A stretch of 64,000 bases of DNA from Sinonovacula constricta (GCA_007844125.1 CM017567.1:9358457-9422456), one strand, 5' to 3'. Shown: positions 28,401 through 39,391, counted from the first letter of the stretch. A program made the numbers and translations. The notes: generated from the sequence alone by a model not told the origin.

Positions 28401-31400
28401 TAATGTGTGGGTGGTAAGACTTCGTATACTGGTACTGTGTTTACAGCCATTGATCTGATAATGTGTGGGTGTTATGACTTAGTATACTGGTACTGTGTTT
28501 ACAGCCATTGATCCGATAATGTGTGGGTGGTAAGACTTTGTATACTAGTACTGTGTTTACAGCCATTGATCTGATAATGTGTGGGTGGTAAGACTTCAAA
28601 TACTGGTACTGTGTTTACAGCCATTGATCTGATAATGTGTGGGTGGTAAGACTTAGTATACTGGTACTGTGTTTACAGCCATTGATCTGATAATTATGTT
28701 AGTGGTATGACTTAGTATACTGGTACTGTGTTTACAGCCATTGATCTGATAATGTGTGGGTGGTAAGACTTCAAATACTGGTACTGTGTTTACAGCCATT
28801 GATCCGATAATGTGTGGGTGGTAAGACTTTGTATACTAGTACTGTGTTTACAGCCATTGATCTGATAATGTGTGGGTGGTAAGACTTCAAATACTGGTAC
28901 TGTGTTTACAGCCATTGATCTGATAATGTGTGGGTGGTAAGACTTTGTATACTGGTACTGTACATTTCTTGGGTACCATAGGGTGAATGTTTAGAATGCA
29001 TTGTTAAGATTTTTATGAAGGAAAACCTTAGCACTATTAATAGGTAAGAAAACATTCTACTTATGGTATTGTAAAGTAAAATGTGTTAATAAAAGAAATT
29101 GACATATGTATTTGTAAAAATTGTTCTTCTTTTATTTTAATTATTCACAGACGAAAAGAACGCAAGGAGAAAACTGATGAGATTCGAAGGAAATATGGTA
29201 AGTAGAATAGAATAACAAGAAATGTATAATAAATAATGAACTATATTAATCACTCTATGTATTTGTTATAAACATACTTAATTATTTATCGTTTATGTTA
29301 TATATTACTTGTGATTATGACCTATAAACACAATCATGGTGAGGCATTTTCAATAACATTTATATATTGTCACCAATTCATTTCTCGATTGAATTTTGTA
29401 ATTGGTAAGATAATATTTCTATTGTTTAAAGAATTTTAGTTAGTGTTGAAACAATTTTTTTTATGTGATTGTATTTTGCAAAGTTATTTATCGTTAGAAA
29501 TGTTTAGGAACAGAATTACATCAAAAACCCATTTTATGAAATAGTGAGATTGTTAGGTATGTTCTTTAATCCTTTAGGATATACTTTCTAGAGAAATAAT
29601 TTTTATCAATGATAAACAACTGACATTCACAATTCTTTCGTCTTTAATTTGAATGCTCTCATGGATAGACTTATCAGGTATTGTTTTAGTATTGCTTAGT
29701 TACCTTTGATTTTGTAAAATTCCTCCCACTTTATTTTGATCACAGGCTGGAATATTGTGACAGTTATATGCCACTGCCTAAATTTTTCATCAATTTCTTT
29801 ATTTCAAGTGACATTATTGTAACAATCACTCATTGTTTTCATTTACAGTATATTATAACTAGGAATGTCAATGATTACTCAAGAACCTGATTATTATATT
29901 CAGTACTTAAATGAAAAGAAAGACAAGCATGTATGAAATTGAAAAAAAAAATATCAAACAAAACAGAGCCCAAGTGTAATGTTGGTGGAATTTTTATGAT
30001 CAGTTGGTGTCTGGATAATTATTTATTCCAATATACCACTTCTATCATCACCATGTTTACAAAATCCCCGAAGAAACCAAGGCTGTGTTATCAATTAGAC
30101 CCTGACAACATGTACTTTATCAGGCCAGCACTACCTTCTTTACCATGTTATTTTGATAACTCGCCTTTATTCCTCCCTTTTAGTGTTTTAATTGACTAAT
30201 AATTGATTTAATAATTGATTAAACAGCCTGTCAGCAGATAAGTGGTCAATGATAGCTTGGTGCAATTGTATGACCCCATTTCATGTCCCATTTGTAATAG
30301 GGGTCATCCATGTGTATCATGAGAAAGCACTTCTATAAAGGTCACTTTTTAGGATTGACCCATTTTATTCCCTCTGTACCCATGCAGTACATGCTGGTTG
30401 CACTCTTTTTTTTTTGTCTTATTTTTTATGGCAATGAACTAATCTCAAGGGCATATAAAAATCATGCTGTATTTACTCTGCACCAAGCAATGCAGCTTGA
30501 AGATGTAGTGCGATAGATTAGTTGTTGTCATAGCTGCATGAATAATTTTGTTGTTTTTTTCTATTCATAACTTTTTCAAAATAACTGATGATGATTGTTG
30601 CTGTTATTACAAGTAATATACAAATAATTCTTATACTAAAAAGTTTTAAGTTATTTCAAGTTATAAATCAATTTAAGTTGTGTGGTATATTAAGGAATAT
30701 TTCACACCATAATAACTAAATATCGTTTGTGTCAATACTGATAGCTAGTATTTACAAAAAGAGGAAATGGTAAAATGTGTCTGACCAAGTTATTGTATAA
30801 TGCTGTTGACATTTCAGTAAATTACAAGTTGCTAATGTGTAAATATTGACTCCTTTTATGAAAAGGGAAGCAGAAACCACGAACAGCTTTACTGATCAAA
30901 CACTGGCGCATCCATAACATCTGAAAAGGTCAACATTTTGACACTGTTTCACAAGTTATTGATTTGCAATTTCATACCTGCATATTTCGTACAACTCATT
31001 GAAAGTGTAAAAATGCATTTGATAATTTTGAAATTAATAATGATCAATCATCATCGGAATCCTTCCTGATGTACAGTTCCAAAGCTTGGTCATTAAATGT
31101 TATTATCACCATGCACTTAAGTTCTTTTTCGTTTAAAATGTTCAATCATAATTACTTTGTGAATGCCTATTGATTTAAGTTAATGGAATATGGATTAATA
31201 TAAAAGCGGAAGTTAGAGTACACAATTCTATTTGTGAATCATGAAAACAGTTATACAGTTACTATAAAGTGATGATGCCAGAAAAACACACTGGAAAAAT
31301 AAATTTATTCTGTTTGCAGGATTTTCAATATTTTTTATTTTTTATAATAAGTACAGTATTATCCAGGATTTTGGTAAACATACAAATATGATTATTATTA

Positions 31401-34400
31401 TTACAACTGCTCTGCTGTCTGTCTGTCTTTTCTTTGTTCACCAATGTGTTTTGGAAGCCCACAATGTGTATTTACCAGAGAGGCAAAGCCCACTTCCTCT
31501 GTCCCTTCAACAAATCTGATTCTTTTTTAAGTTAATCAATGAAATTGCGGAAAAAGGAAGAAATTTTCAGTTCAAATTAAAAACAACAAAATACTGCAAA
31601 GGAAAGGATGTAAGGACATTACTCTAGACTGGGAATAAAACAACTTCAGCATTGAGACATATTCAACTATAATTCTATAAATATGATAACCTTCCATAAT
31701 TTTACATAATAAAATCATTTTAGGAATATATCAGATGCTATTACCACCAATTGATGTTAATTGCTATTATTTTTTCTTTCAATTTCCATATCAATCAAGG
31801 ATAGACAGATATTTGCACCAGTCTAGTGGTCTGAATATTACAGTTTACCATTTTCTATAGCCTTTGTAATTAACATAATTACAAAAATATTAACTGTTTA
31901 CAAAAGCCACATCAGTTTTAACATCATTGTAGGAATAGCTTGCTGTTAAGATCTTTGCAATTGATTTCAAACATATTTCTTCTTGATTATATTAAGACAA
32001 AATTCCTCAGCTGACTGCAGAGAAATTGCATTTCGTTATTATTTGTTTTACAACATTGTACTTTGAGTTATTGATTGATATATGTATAGATCTCTTAGTC
32101 ATAATCATGACATTAAATAGTAATCCACCAAGACATTTGTATGCAAAATCAGACAAATTATGTTGGTTCACCTGAGTACCTGGCTATAGATAGTTACACA
32201 GCTGGATGGACAGTCACACTAATTCTGCTTGATGTTTTGGCCTGAAGGAAGCTGCTCACTTTTAGCTCAGTCAAACACTACCTTTATCACGGGTGAAAAT
32301 GTTATATGGATTTCTATCTAGTCCTTCAGACTAAATGACCATGTTATATTCATGACATGTATGAAAAAAGAAATATACTTTGTGATAAATTTTTATTTTA
32401 TTCTAAACAATATTTGACAATCTTTTCATTTCCCTCTGGTCAGCCATTTATCTTCATCTGGTATCTGTCACACATTTGCAATGTTGCTTGTGACCATGTA
32501 CATATAATAGAATAGAAAACAATGTTCCTTATCCCCATATAACTCCAAAATAAAAGTTAAAATGTGTTAAGCATAAATAACATATATTTAACAAATAAAT
32601 ATAATGCTTATAATTGAAAAGAAAAATTGATTTTATAAAATTTAACAGGGCTGTAAAATGAACTTTTATATTGAAATTGACTGAATACACTTTTGGAAAA
32701 ATAACCAAATACTCATGTGCAGATTTAAGTACTCGTTGACATTCCTTATTATAATTGCATGCTTTTATATTTTCCATACTTCTCTTTTGCTATCTGTCTA
32801 TTGATATTTTTTTCTTCCATTTCCTCTTGGTCTCTCCCTCCTTTTCTGCTGTATTAGCTCACCTGAGCGCAACAGGTGCAAGGTGAGCTTTTGTGATATC
32901 TGTTCGTCCATCCTGAGACTTGCGGTGTCAACAATTTTCATGTTATCTCACCAAAAGCTACATCTAATATTTACTAAACTTGGTCAGAATGCTTGTCTGA
33001 AAGAAATCTTGGATGAGTCATGTGGGATCAAAAACTAGGTCACTAGATCAAATCTTATTAAACCATGTAAACATGCTAGTGGCCACATTTATGGCTAAAT
33101 CTTTACTAAAATAGGCCATCGCCAAAATTGGACAGAATGTTTGCCTGCATGAAATTTTGTATAAGTTCAACTGGCTCACATGTCAAAAAAAAGGTCAGTA
33201 GGTCAAATCTTAGAAAAGACATGTGAATGTAGTAGAGGCCACTTTTATATAAAAATTATATATTTACCCAACTTGGACAGAATGTTTGCCAGCATGAAAT
33301 CTTGAGTGATTTTCTGACTGGATTTCATGAGGTCAAAAACTAGATCATTAGGTCAACATTTATGGCCTGATCTGCCCTAACTTTAATCAGATTTTTTTTT
33401 TGTGCAAGAAATCTTGGATGAGTTTGAAACTGGGTCACATGGGGTCAAAAAGTAGGTCACTAGGTCAAGTCTTAGAAAAAATGTTGTAAACAAAAGAGAA
33501 GACACATTAATGGCCAATCTTCACCAGACCTGGCCAGAATGTTTGCCTACATAAGCCTACTCAAAGCCTGTGTCTTCAGGCGAGTGTTTATAAGTCGTCA
33601 TGGCCCTCTTGTTCCCTATCAGTTTCTATGCTTTCTCTGAGTATTCTGTATATTTTATAGTCTCTGTATCCCTACCCTAGATCTCTTATTTGTGTACAAG
33701 TGATTCTTTGACAATAGCTTTGATTTTTCGTGGGTTTTTTTTATTTTTGAGGTTGTTTTATAATAATAAATTTATGTTTGCAATATTTTTATATTCTTCT
33801 CCAAATTTATTTCTGACATATTATTTTTGTTGTATTTCACTTGTTTAAATTTTGTTTTGTTTAAATATGATTACCTTTTTTCAGCTGTGTAAATAATCAA
33901 GACTTAGAGTTTGCAACATATGCCTTAAACCTATATCTGATTGTCTGTTTTATCTTTAAGTGCTATAAGAATATTTACATTAAATAGTTGAATATTTTTC
34001 CAAAAAGTAAACTGGTAATGTTTAATGAATTCATGTATAAAATATATGAATAAAATGATGAAGTGTGTGAACTGATTTAATGTATGAATGAATTTATGTT
34101 ATGTGGTATATGCATTGTGAACTGATGGAATGTATGATTACACAAATTGAATGTATGAAACATTTGATTAGAATTTATTAAGGAGCTGATGCAATATGTA
34201 GGATTGAAAAAAGCAACAACTGATTGAATGAATTAATAATACAGCTGACAAAATGTAAGACTTGGCTGATGAACTGTTTGAAATAATATGTAATAGAATT
34301 ACTTAATGTTGGTGTTGGTGTGCATAATATGTGTTGTTTTTATAATTCACTTGTATTTTGTATTGTGAGTATAAACTGGTAACATAGCTTAAATCATTAT

Positions 34401-35038
34401 TTAAAGCAAAATGACAGTGACTTGAACAGGTTCTTTGTTCATGATTAGATAATTAGCAATCAGTGTGTATTTCTTATTCATTCATTTACATTTGGCCATA
34501 CATTGATACCATTGTACTGTTAGCAGTATGCTGGAATAACTGAACTTAATAATTGATACATAGTGTATTAAAATATGTACAGGTATTAAATTGGTAATAA
34601 TAGAAGTAAGTCAAAACTGTTTAGTTTTAGTAATTAAAATATATGAATGCATACTCATAAAAATCATGCATGACCAGTCCAATACCACCTAGAATTCTTT
34701 CAAAGGTGAAGTAAGAACTGTCAATGTCGAGAGGTCTTTCAGCAGACATGGGCTGCACCAGTGGTCCTACCCAGACATGTGCCTGTGGTCTTCCTTCACA
34801 AAAAATAACTCCACATCATTATAATGACTGTTAGTCTATTGCTTCTATTTTAAAAACAAACTGGAGTCAAATTGTGGTGATTCCTATAAGCTTATATAGA
34901 AATTAGATTTTTTAAAATTAATTTCCTAGACTTCCTTTTTAAGTTTACCTTAAACTTGTGTCTATTTTTTATCTCTCTATTTTGACAGGTCTCGTGAAGG
35001 ATGAGACACCCTATTCGAAATTCACCAATGATGAGTAA
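7279..35038 (+). CDS. PTTG1IP: PTTG1IP/PBF-like type I membrane protein, 8 coding exons
   Basis: Coding exons are 7279-7450, 9078-9095, 9541-9596, 14806-14905, 19397-19508, 20067-20132, 29151-29197 and 34989-35038. All junctions are GT/AG, all phases join, and the sum is 621 nt (206 residues plus TAA). Order: signal peptide 1-20; Ser/Thr/Pro-rich stalk about 22-63; PSI domain 65-114 with eight cysteines and an NAS glycosylation site; membrane span about 119-140; run of six Cys; Lys/Glu-rich helix 153-190; tail with KYGLVKDE and YSKF (199-202). The vertebrate protein has the same order, the same W-V-N-(aromatic) start to the membrane exon, a Cys run, a DEIRKKYG-like helix end and a YxxF endocytosis motif. 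In vertebrates it binds securin (PTTG1) and helps move it to the nucleus; that role here is inference. The ATG at 7279 opens the signal peptide; the frame is open upstream but has no earlier ATG. The stalk is longer than in the human protein. Confidence 0.93.
7613..8222. mobile_element. Short inverted-repeat element with internal ~120-bp repeats, intron 1
   Basis: CCGGTGTCATGGTCT at 7613-7627 is inverted at 8208-8222 with one mismatch, and similarity runs on to about 25 bp. The inside holds three diverged direct repeats of about 115-128 bp (7750-8130), each with GGAAATGT...GGTGGAAATATAA.CCCAT...CTGATGTTTCT. No clear target duplication was found, so the outer limits are approximate. Confidence 0.5.
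8223..9077. other. PTTG1IP intron 1, 3' part
   Basis: AT-rich with no recognised repeat; ends with the exon 2 acceptor. Confidence 0.6.
9078..9095 (+). CDS. PTTG1IP: PTTG1IP exon 2: 18-nt microexon, possibly optional
   Basis: Acceptor TTTATTTCCAG and donor AAC|GTGAGT are both good. It encodes A-P-S-P-A-E and is phase 1 on both sides, so skipping it also keeps the frame, joining exon 1 to exon 3 with Glu at the junction. It lengthens the stalk by six residues. Transcript data would be needed to say whether it is constitutive. Confidence 0.6.
9266..9317. repeat. Fragment of short foldback repeat
   Basis: GCAAATACTGTAGATACAGATCAG resembles one arm of the foldback family better preserved at 62438-62506. 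Only one arm is clear. Confidence 0.35.
9541..9596 (+). CDS. PTTG1IP: PTTG1IP exon 3: first half of PSI domain
   Basis: Acceptor TCATTTCTAG, donor CAG|GTAAAC. Encodes residues 64-82 with three PSI cysteines (C-x6-C-x2-C) and an N-A-S sequon directly before the second cysteine, close to the vertebrate N-x-(S/T)-C-E-x-C arrangement. Confidence 0.9.
9665..11682 (+). mobile_element. hAT DNA transposon with 8-bp target duplication
   Basis: The ends are inverted: CAGGGACCGACAAATC at the left and GAATTTGTCGGTCCCTG at the right. The flanking 8-mers tatctgac and tatctcac (9657-9664, 11683-11690) match at 7 of 8, as expected for hAT insertion. GC-rich subterminal stretches with GCCCGG/CCGGGCA motifs lie inside both ends. 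The element sits in PTTG1IP intron 3 in the same orientation as the gene. It is about 2.0 kb, shorter than an intact hAT because most of the transposase is missing. Confidence 0.85.
10601..11265 (+). pseudogene. Decayed, internally deleted hAT transposase
   Basis: The first segment (10601-10887) starts MAQRSLLDFG, continues with a polar region, then passes abruptly into NIFPLVNIMVTLSPSTAECE, which resembles the hAT C-terminal dimerisation region. The catalytic core between is absent. The motif usually reads ECERQFS; here the Arg codon is TGA (10883-10885), the change expected from CGA by CpG decay. An intron follows (donor CAG|GTAAAA near 10893, acceptor TTTTTCAG near 11070). The second part encodes MNIIKTCLRANL..., with GPDLSQYNP and AAIHLW, also typical of the hAT C-terminus, and stops at 11263-11265. 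It is not functional. Confidence 0.75.
11691..12761. other. PTTG1IP intron 3, between hAT element and 52-bp array
   Basis: AT-rich; a moderately GC-richer stretch at 12120-12370 may be an old repeat but matches nothing else in the window. Confidence 0.5.
12762..14629 (+). repeat. 52-bp tandem array, about 36 copies, PTTG1IP intron 3
   Basis: The unit is about 52 bp and includes ACAACATTTGACTATGACAG and TTCATGCCAGGTATCCCCTA. Copies differ by few substitutions. The variant GCTTTGTAT occurs at 13098, 13254, 13618, 13774 and 14138, spaced 156, 364, 156 and 364 bp, so a 10-unit, 520-bp block is repeated. The array ends about 180 bp before exon 4. Confidence 0.97.
14806..14905 (+). CDS. PTTG1IP: PTTG1IP exon 4: second half of PSI domain
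   Basis: Acceptor TATATTTTCAG, donor GGG|GTAAGT. Encodes residues 83-115: CVWC, then three more cysteines, ending in a K-W-A-V-C-W stretch close to the vertebrate R-W-G-V-C-W. It ends in phase 1; the split Val codon is completed by the TG that opens exon 5. Confidence 0.92.
14906..16812. other. PTTG1IP intron 4, 5' part
   Basis: Contains a GC-richer patch (15350-15640) and clusters of TGACCC near 16580-16660 that suggest an old insertion, but no firm inverted ends. A TGACGTCA site is at 16170. Confidence 0.45.
16813..19396 (+). repeat. 76-bp tandem array built from the exon 5 splice acceptor
   Basis: Each 76-bp unit holds the last ~40 nt of intron 4, the acceptor CCTTCCAG and a diverged copy of the first ~36 nt of exon 5 (TGAACTATAAAGCCC then a variable middle, ending GTGTGA). 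The first acceptor ends at 16888 and the true one at 19396; the 2508 bp between is exactly 33 x 76. The stretch from the pyrimidine run to AAAGCCC is the least variable, while the centre varies between CTAATAGCCCATG, CTTATCAACCATG and CAAAGTGCCTTTG types. Confidence 0.97.
19397..19508 (+). CDS. PTTG1IP: PTTG1IP exon 5: membrane span and Cys run
   Basis: The acceptor CTTCCAG|TGAAC is the last of 34 near-identical acceptor copies spaced 76 bp apart. It is the only one followed by the membrane-span coding sequence. The exon encodes VNYKALL, a hydrophobic span, CICCCCCC and a basic stop-transfer stretch (KKDR). Donor AA|GTAAGT, phase 2. Confidence 0.92.
19509..20066. other. PTTG1IP intron 5
   Basis: 558 bp between exons 5 and 6 with ordinary splice ends and no repeat; the only intron among introns 3 to 6 without an array. 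Confidence 0.85.
20067..20132 (+). CDS. PTTG1IP: PTTG1IP exon 6: cytosolic charged helix, first part
   Basis: Acceptor ATCTTTATAG, donor AAG|GTAATA. Encodes residues 153-174, rich in Lys and Glu, consistent with the predicted coiled coil of the family. Phase 2 on both sides. Confidence 0.88.
20280..20455 (+). repeat. Third tRNA-derived SINE-like element, intron 6
   Basis: GACCTAGTAGTCAAGACG (A-box-like) and GGGTTCAATCCCA (B box) 30-60 bp apart, followed by a non-tRNA body (TGCTCCAGGTAGTACTTAGT). It lies just before the 58-bp array. Confidence 0.55.
20544..28960 (+). repeat. 58-bp tandem array, about 145 copies with higher-order structure, intron 6
   Basis: The unit of about 58 bp contains TATACTGGTACTGTGTTTAC, AGCCATTGATCTGATAATGT and GTGGGTGGTAAGACTTCG. 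The TTTAAAG variant falls at 22594, 24215, 25198, 26819 and 28092. A 3-bp deletion variant (CTGATGTGTGGG) falls at 22671, 24292, 25275 and 26896. Both markers show a 1621-bp spacing, which is 28 units minus the 3-bp deletion, and a 983-bp shortened block (17 units). It fills 8.4 kb of the 9-kb intron 6. Confidence 0.97.
29151..29197 (+). CDS. PTTG1IP: PTTG1IP exon 7: cytosolic charged helix, second part
   Basis: Acceptor TTATTCACAG, donor TATG|GTAAGT. Encodes RRKERKEKTDEIRRKY; the DEIRRKYG end is the most recognisable cytosolic signature of PTTG1IP. It lies 9 kb downstream of exon 6 because of the 58-bp array in intron 6. Confidence 0.92.
29198..32854. other. PTTG1IP intron 7, 5' part
   Basis: AT-rich; several short chance frames but no splice-consistent coding segment. 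Confidence 0.6.
32855..33611 (+). repeat. Dispersed molluscan repeat TAGCTCACCTGAGC...ATGGCCCTCTTG, intron 7
   Basis: Starts TAGCTCACCTGAGC with GGTGAGCTTTTGTGAT shortly after, and ends CGTCATGGCCCTCTTG. In between are three or so diverged ~160-bp internal repeats around GGTCACTAGGTCAAATCTTA and CAGAATGTTTGCC. Confidence 0.65.
33612..34988. other. PTTG1IP intron 7, 3' part
   Basis: AT-rich, with loosely repeated TGAAT/TGAACTGAT words at 34020-34270. No gene. Confidence 0.6.
34989..35038 (+). CDS. PTTG1IP: PTTG1IP exon 8: C-terminal tail and stop
   Basis: Acceptor TATTTTGACAG. Encodes G-L-V-K-D-E-T-P-Y-S-K-F-T-N-D-E then TAA. YSKF fits the Y-x-x-hydrophobic internalisation signal that the vertebrate protein keeps in the same place. 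The stop sits inside GAGTAAGT, which also resembles a donor site, but family length argues that the protein ends here. Confidence 0.9.
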
Positions 35039-38000
35039 GTCAGTGTGGTGTGATTGTGGAGACAGATAAATCACCCATCTCAGTTGTATAACCACTGCAA
35101 GAGAAACTGCAGCTTTAAATGAATCATTATCTTCTTGTCTTTGACTTAAAGATTAAACACATTAATGACGTTTTTGTAATGGGGTAAAAAAAAGTCTAAC
35201 TGCAGAACAGATTGTGAGTTAAAGTTTCAACAAAATCTTTCTTTATTTCAGTTATTGCCGCATTCCCCTAGTTGTATATATGCTAATGTTAAATCAATTA
35301 TACATTAAAAGAATTTAAAAGACAAATTGTTATCACAATGTATTTAATGATAGTTTTTAAGGATTGATATTTTACACACAAAAAAAGATCTTTATTGAAT
35401 AGAAAAAATAATATTTGTTATTTTTCTGTTCAAAGATTTAAGATTTGTACATTATGCAGTGATGATATTCCAGAAGGTGTAGGTGTGTTTGTGATGACAG
35501 TGTTTGACATTCTGCTGTTGTCTTGCTTTGTGCCATTGTTTTGAAATTGGACATTAAAAAGAAGAAAAGTTGTGAACTCCAACCCTCCAAGTGTTTGTTT
35601 GATAAGGCTTACATCAGACATGTAGATCCTGATCAGTCAGTTCCTACTAGGAGCTCTCTGATCAAGATATACACAATTTGCTGCTAAGTCTTAAAAAAAC
35701 AACTTGTTTATTATGCTTGAAAATGATAACAATTAAGAAAGAATTTAGTAATGGTTATTAGCATAGAAAGAGTTAAATTCAATTATTTTTAATAAAGAAA
35801 AATAAGATTTTTAAAGATGATGCAAGTCCAAACCTGCCTTATTTGTACATATAATTAATTTTGATAACTATTTCTATTGAAAGATTTCATTGTTGTTTAT
35901 AACATTTTAATGTTGCCTACTTTGTACAGTATTCTTTTCCAATTGCAGTGAGTGGGTGAAATTTAGTTTTTCTGTCTTAAATTACAAATACTCTAACATG
36001 CATATTGTAAATTAACTTAGATATATATGAATTAATAATCAGTAAGTAATTCTTTTTCTGTACATTCCATATCATAGTGTATGCTTGTTTTAATGGTAAA
36101 TGAGATTAGTTTATCTCCTTTCTTTGTATCAGCTTTAAAGAATTTTTTGTGCATTTTGTTGCTAATGTAATTTGCCAACTAACCAAATGCTTACGGTAAT
36201 ATATTTCTCATTTTTTAGAAACTGCCTGGCAAATGCTATCAACAAATATGTTTTAAATTTGATTCATCATCATAAAGATAAGTTTAGAAAAACGATTGAA
36301 TTGCATTAAGTACTGTCAGTAAGGGTACTGGTAGTTTTCTTTCATTTGTTGTACCTAATATCAAAAAAATATTATGAATATTTACACATCAATTTTACCA
36401 TTGTGTTGAAATGGACTTACTTATAATTTTCATAAATCAAAAGTCAATGCAACATATCAAAAAAGTTTACATGTTGCTATGATCAGATACTTTTATTTTG
36501 CAGAGTTTAATGACTGAGTATTTGTTATAATGGTCCTTCATAAACAGTTTGTTTCAGTAATTTATGCATATTTTCACTGTGTAACGTTAGTGAGATAACA
36601 GAATATTGCTTTGTTTATACAATGCACTATAGCATAAACTTCATTTAAAAATATAATAGTTTTCTTTGTAAATATTGCTGAAAGTGTATTGTAGTCAATT
36701 AGTTGTCAATTATTTGCGATGGTGATAGTGATAGACAACTTCAGACATAAACACGAAGTTTGTTGACAAATCATAAAATTGCTCTGTGTAAAAAAATGTG
36801 ATTAGTAAAAAGGCCTCAGATAAGGAAATTATGTGCCAGACCTTTCAGCAGTTAAGAAACATTTTGTGTTTAATTTCATCCCAATTTCAAGTTAATACAT
36901 CATAATTATGTGAACATGTGTCACAAATATGTACCCCAATTTTATAGTCTTTGGTTTAAATTTTGTATGTAATTCTGTATTTTTAATGTTTAAAGTGTGT
37001 TTTATCATGTGATTGTCAATTGCCTACAGAAAATACTGATTGAAATGCCTGAATTATATATATTTGTACGGAAAGTTATTGTGTGTTATGGAGTGAAATT
37101 TTGCGCGCAGGGTTTCTGTATAAAACATATGTGGTTATCTGGTTGTTGGTTGTATTTTATCCCCATTTATTTTCAATTTCTGATAAAAAAATCTTGCTGT
37201 AAAAACTAAAGAGAGGTCAAATATCTTACTAAGAATTTGTTGGCAAATTGTACACTTGTTTCATCAGTTGTTTGGAATTACTGTCTGTATTTACTGAGAT
37301 TACAACTTGTAAATGATATACAATTTGGAGTTATACTGATAAGAGTTTAGTAATTGTTACACATTCTACTAAAATGACTTACCTTGCAACTGGGCATGCC
37401 TTTTATCTTCTGTTTTTACAAGAGTCAAAACATTTAAGGTCAGTGATACAAAATATGTGACACAGAAACACATTTGGCCAACTTGTTTACATTGGGCATA
37501 AAGTTTATTGTCACTTTACTTATTATTTCATTATATAGTAATTATTATTATTCATGTAATTATTGTTTTATTATTATAATTATTACGATTTTGTTTGTTA
37601 GATTTTTATTATTTACTTTTTTCACCAAATATATACAAACAAAATAAACATGATCTTCTCAGAAAAGGAAAAAAAGACCTTTAATAGATATACAATATTA
37701 TTACATGTATTATTATCATTATTATTATTTAACAGTCCAGATAATTGCAATCTAGGCTATAAGAAAAGCCACTGAGCACGACTCTAGTTGGTTCTAAGAC
37801 TTACTCACCTCCTTTTTTGTCTGATAGAGGTATATGTCCGAATGACTCGCACTGACAAAGGAAATTACATGGGCATGTGTTTACAGGTACACTTTCAAAA
37901 ATACTTCTTTTTCCAAATCATAAAGTTGCACACATATTCCTGCAATCAAACTTGTATACATTTAACATTTTATTGGTTTCTCTGAAAAAATGCAAAATTG

Positions 38001-39391
38001 CCCAAATACATGTTTTCTTAAAAAAAGACTATGTAAATATGTACATGTAAAAAATGACACAGTCAAAACAACAAATTGACAACTTGCCTACTTAAATGAA
38101 CAAGAAAATATATGGACATTATTATAATTTTATGTTTCAGTTTTCTGCATTTGAATTTGAAAAATAATTGTTTATACACTGGTAAATGTTGCATACTTCT
38201 ACTTTATCATAATAATGACATTTCACTAATTAAAATCCACTCCAGCTTACAGAGACGTAGTCACAGTTTTTAACTGTGTGTGTATTTTGTCGTTCAGAAA
38301 TAAAGACCTTGTTATGCAACGATAAATAATGGAAAAACAAATTGCATCTGATCACTACATTGTATGTTGTATAAGGAAAGGAGAATAACAGCGTTGCCAT
38401 GTTTTTAAACTATTCCAGCCGTTTTAAGTTGAACAAACAAGACTGCACATATGAAGTGCGGTGCTGTGCCATAAATTGCCTTAATTATTTTCTGTAAGAA
38501 TATTATTTATTCTGAAAAGCTCATGTCAAAATATTTGTACCTGTCAGTATTCTATCCACCTTTGTTTATGTTTCTAGTCTTCAAAAATGTGTATTTACCA
38601 GATGCTACTAGCATGTCAACCTGGTTTTTGTTCTTTCTGATATGGAAAGACCTGTGCATGTGCTACATGAACACCTGGTGCACTGTGTACTCTTGGTGTT
38701 CCATGAAGCAGGTCTTTTCACCTCAGGATGACCTCCTACTCGGTAAATATCTTTTACATAATGGTAGCAGTCATAAATAAGCAGGTCCAGATTACTACTG
38801 ACAGCCCACCATCCTAAGAGGCAACACTCCTAGGATATCGGACTGGTGATGTTTATGACAATCAGCGCAAGAAATGTATATACGCACACACACACACTAT
38901 CAGTTTTAACTGACACAAGAGGTGTTACATAGTTAACTAATATTGTAATATTGATAAAGATTTTTATAAAGCAAACATTTGACCAATAACAAGAAACAGA
39001 TCAAACAGAGTATTGTTCGCCAAAGAGATTACCCAGAAAAAATGGTTTGATTTTAATCCTGGTCATGCATATTATTGAACTAATGAATATCAATACTGAA
39101 GTAATGCAGTTATTATTATGGTTCTTGTACACTTTACAAAGCATGTTATAAAGTCTGAGACAGACCGACAGAAGGGAGATTTCAAAAAAATATTTCTGGG
39201 AGTGTTTCGATTTTTTTTATACAGTGCAGTTCCGCAAATCACCAAATACCTAAAGCCATGGCATTTTAGTATTAGATTGTAATTATAACTTTTCAATTTA
39301 CAAAGGAGTTGCTGCACCCTCATCCGCTAGATCGTTCAATTGATGCACTTATGTTCACTTCGCGTCGATAAAACGTGCATGTTCTTATTAA
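35039..39391. other. Convergent intergenic stretch; possible PTTG1IP 3' UTR
   Basis: Between the + strand PTTG1IP stop and the - strand channel stop. AATAAA occurs at 35791 and 38299 on the + strand, and TTTATT near 38505 would serve the channel gene, so the 3' ends of both genes should lie here; the real sites cannot be chosen from sequence. Some ATT-rich simple sequence lies at 37540-37735. Confidence 0.5.
35605..35690. repeat. Short foldback repeat, diverged copy
   Basis: GACATGTAGATCCTGATCAG and CTGATCAAGATATACACAATTTGC pair loosely around CCTACTAGGAG. Confidence 0.45.

Noticed and set aside
12762..28960. CRISPR-like arrays
   Set aside because: Repeats are directly adjacent with no unique spacers, and the host is a eukaryote.
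35034..35041. GAGTAAGT at the PTTG1IP stop as a further donor site
   Set aside because: The protein already ends with the family's C-terminal motif and normal length; no matching downstream exon was found.
38523..38780. 85-codon hydrophobic frame
   Set aside because: No start context, splice sites or family resemblance; AT-rich chance frame.
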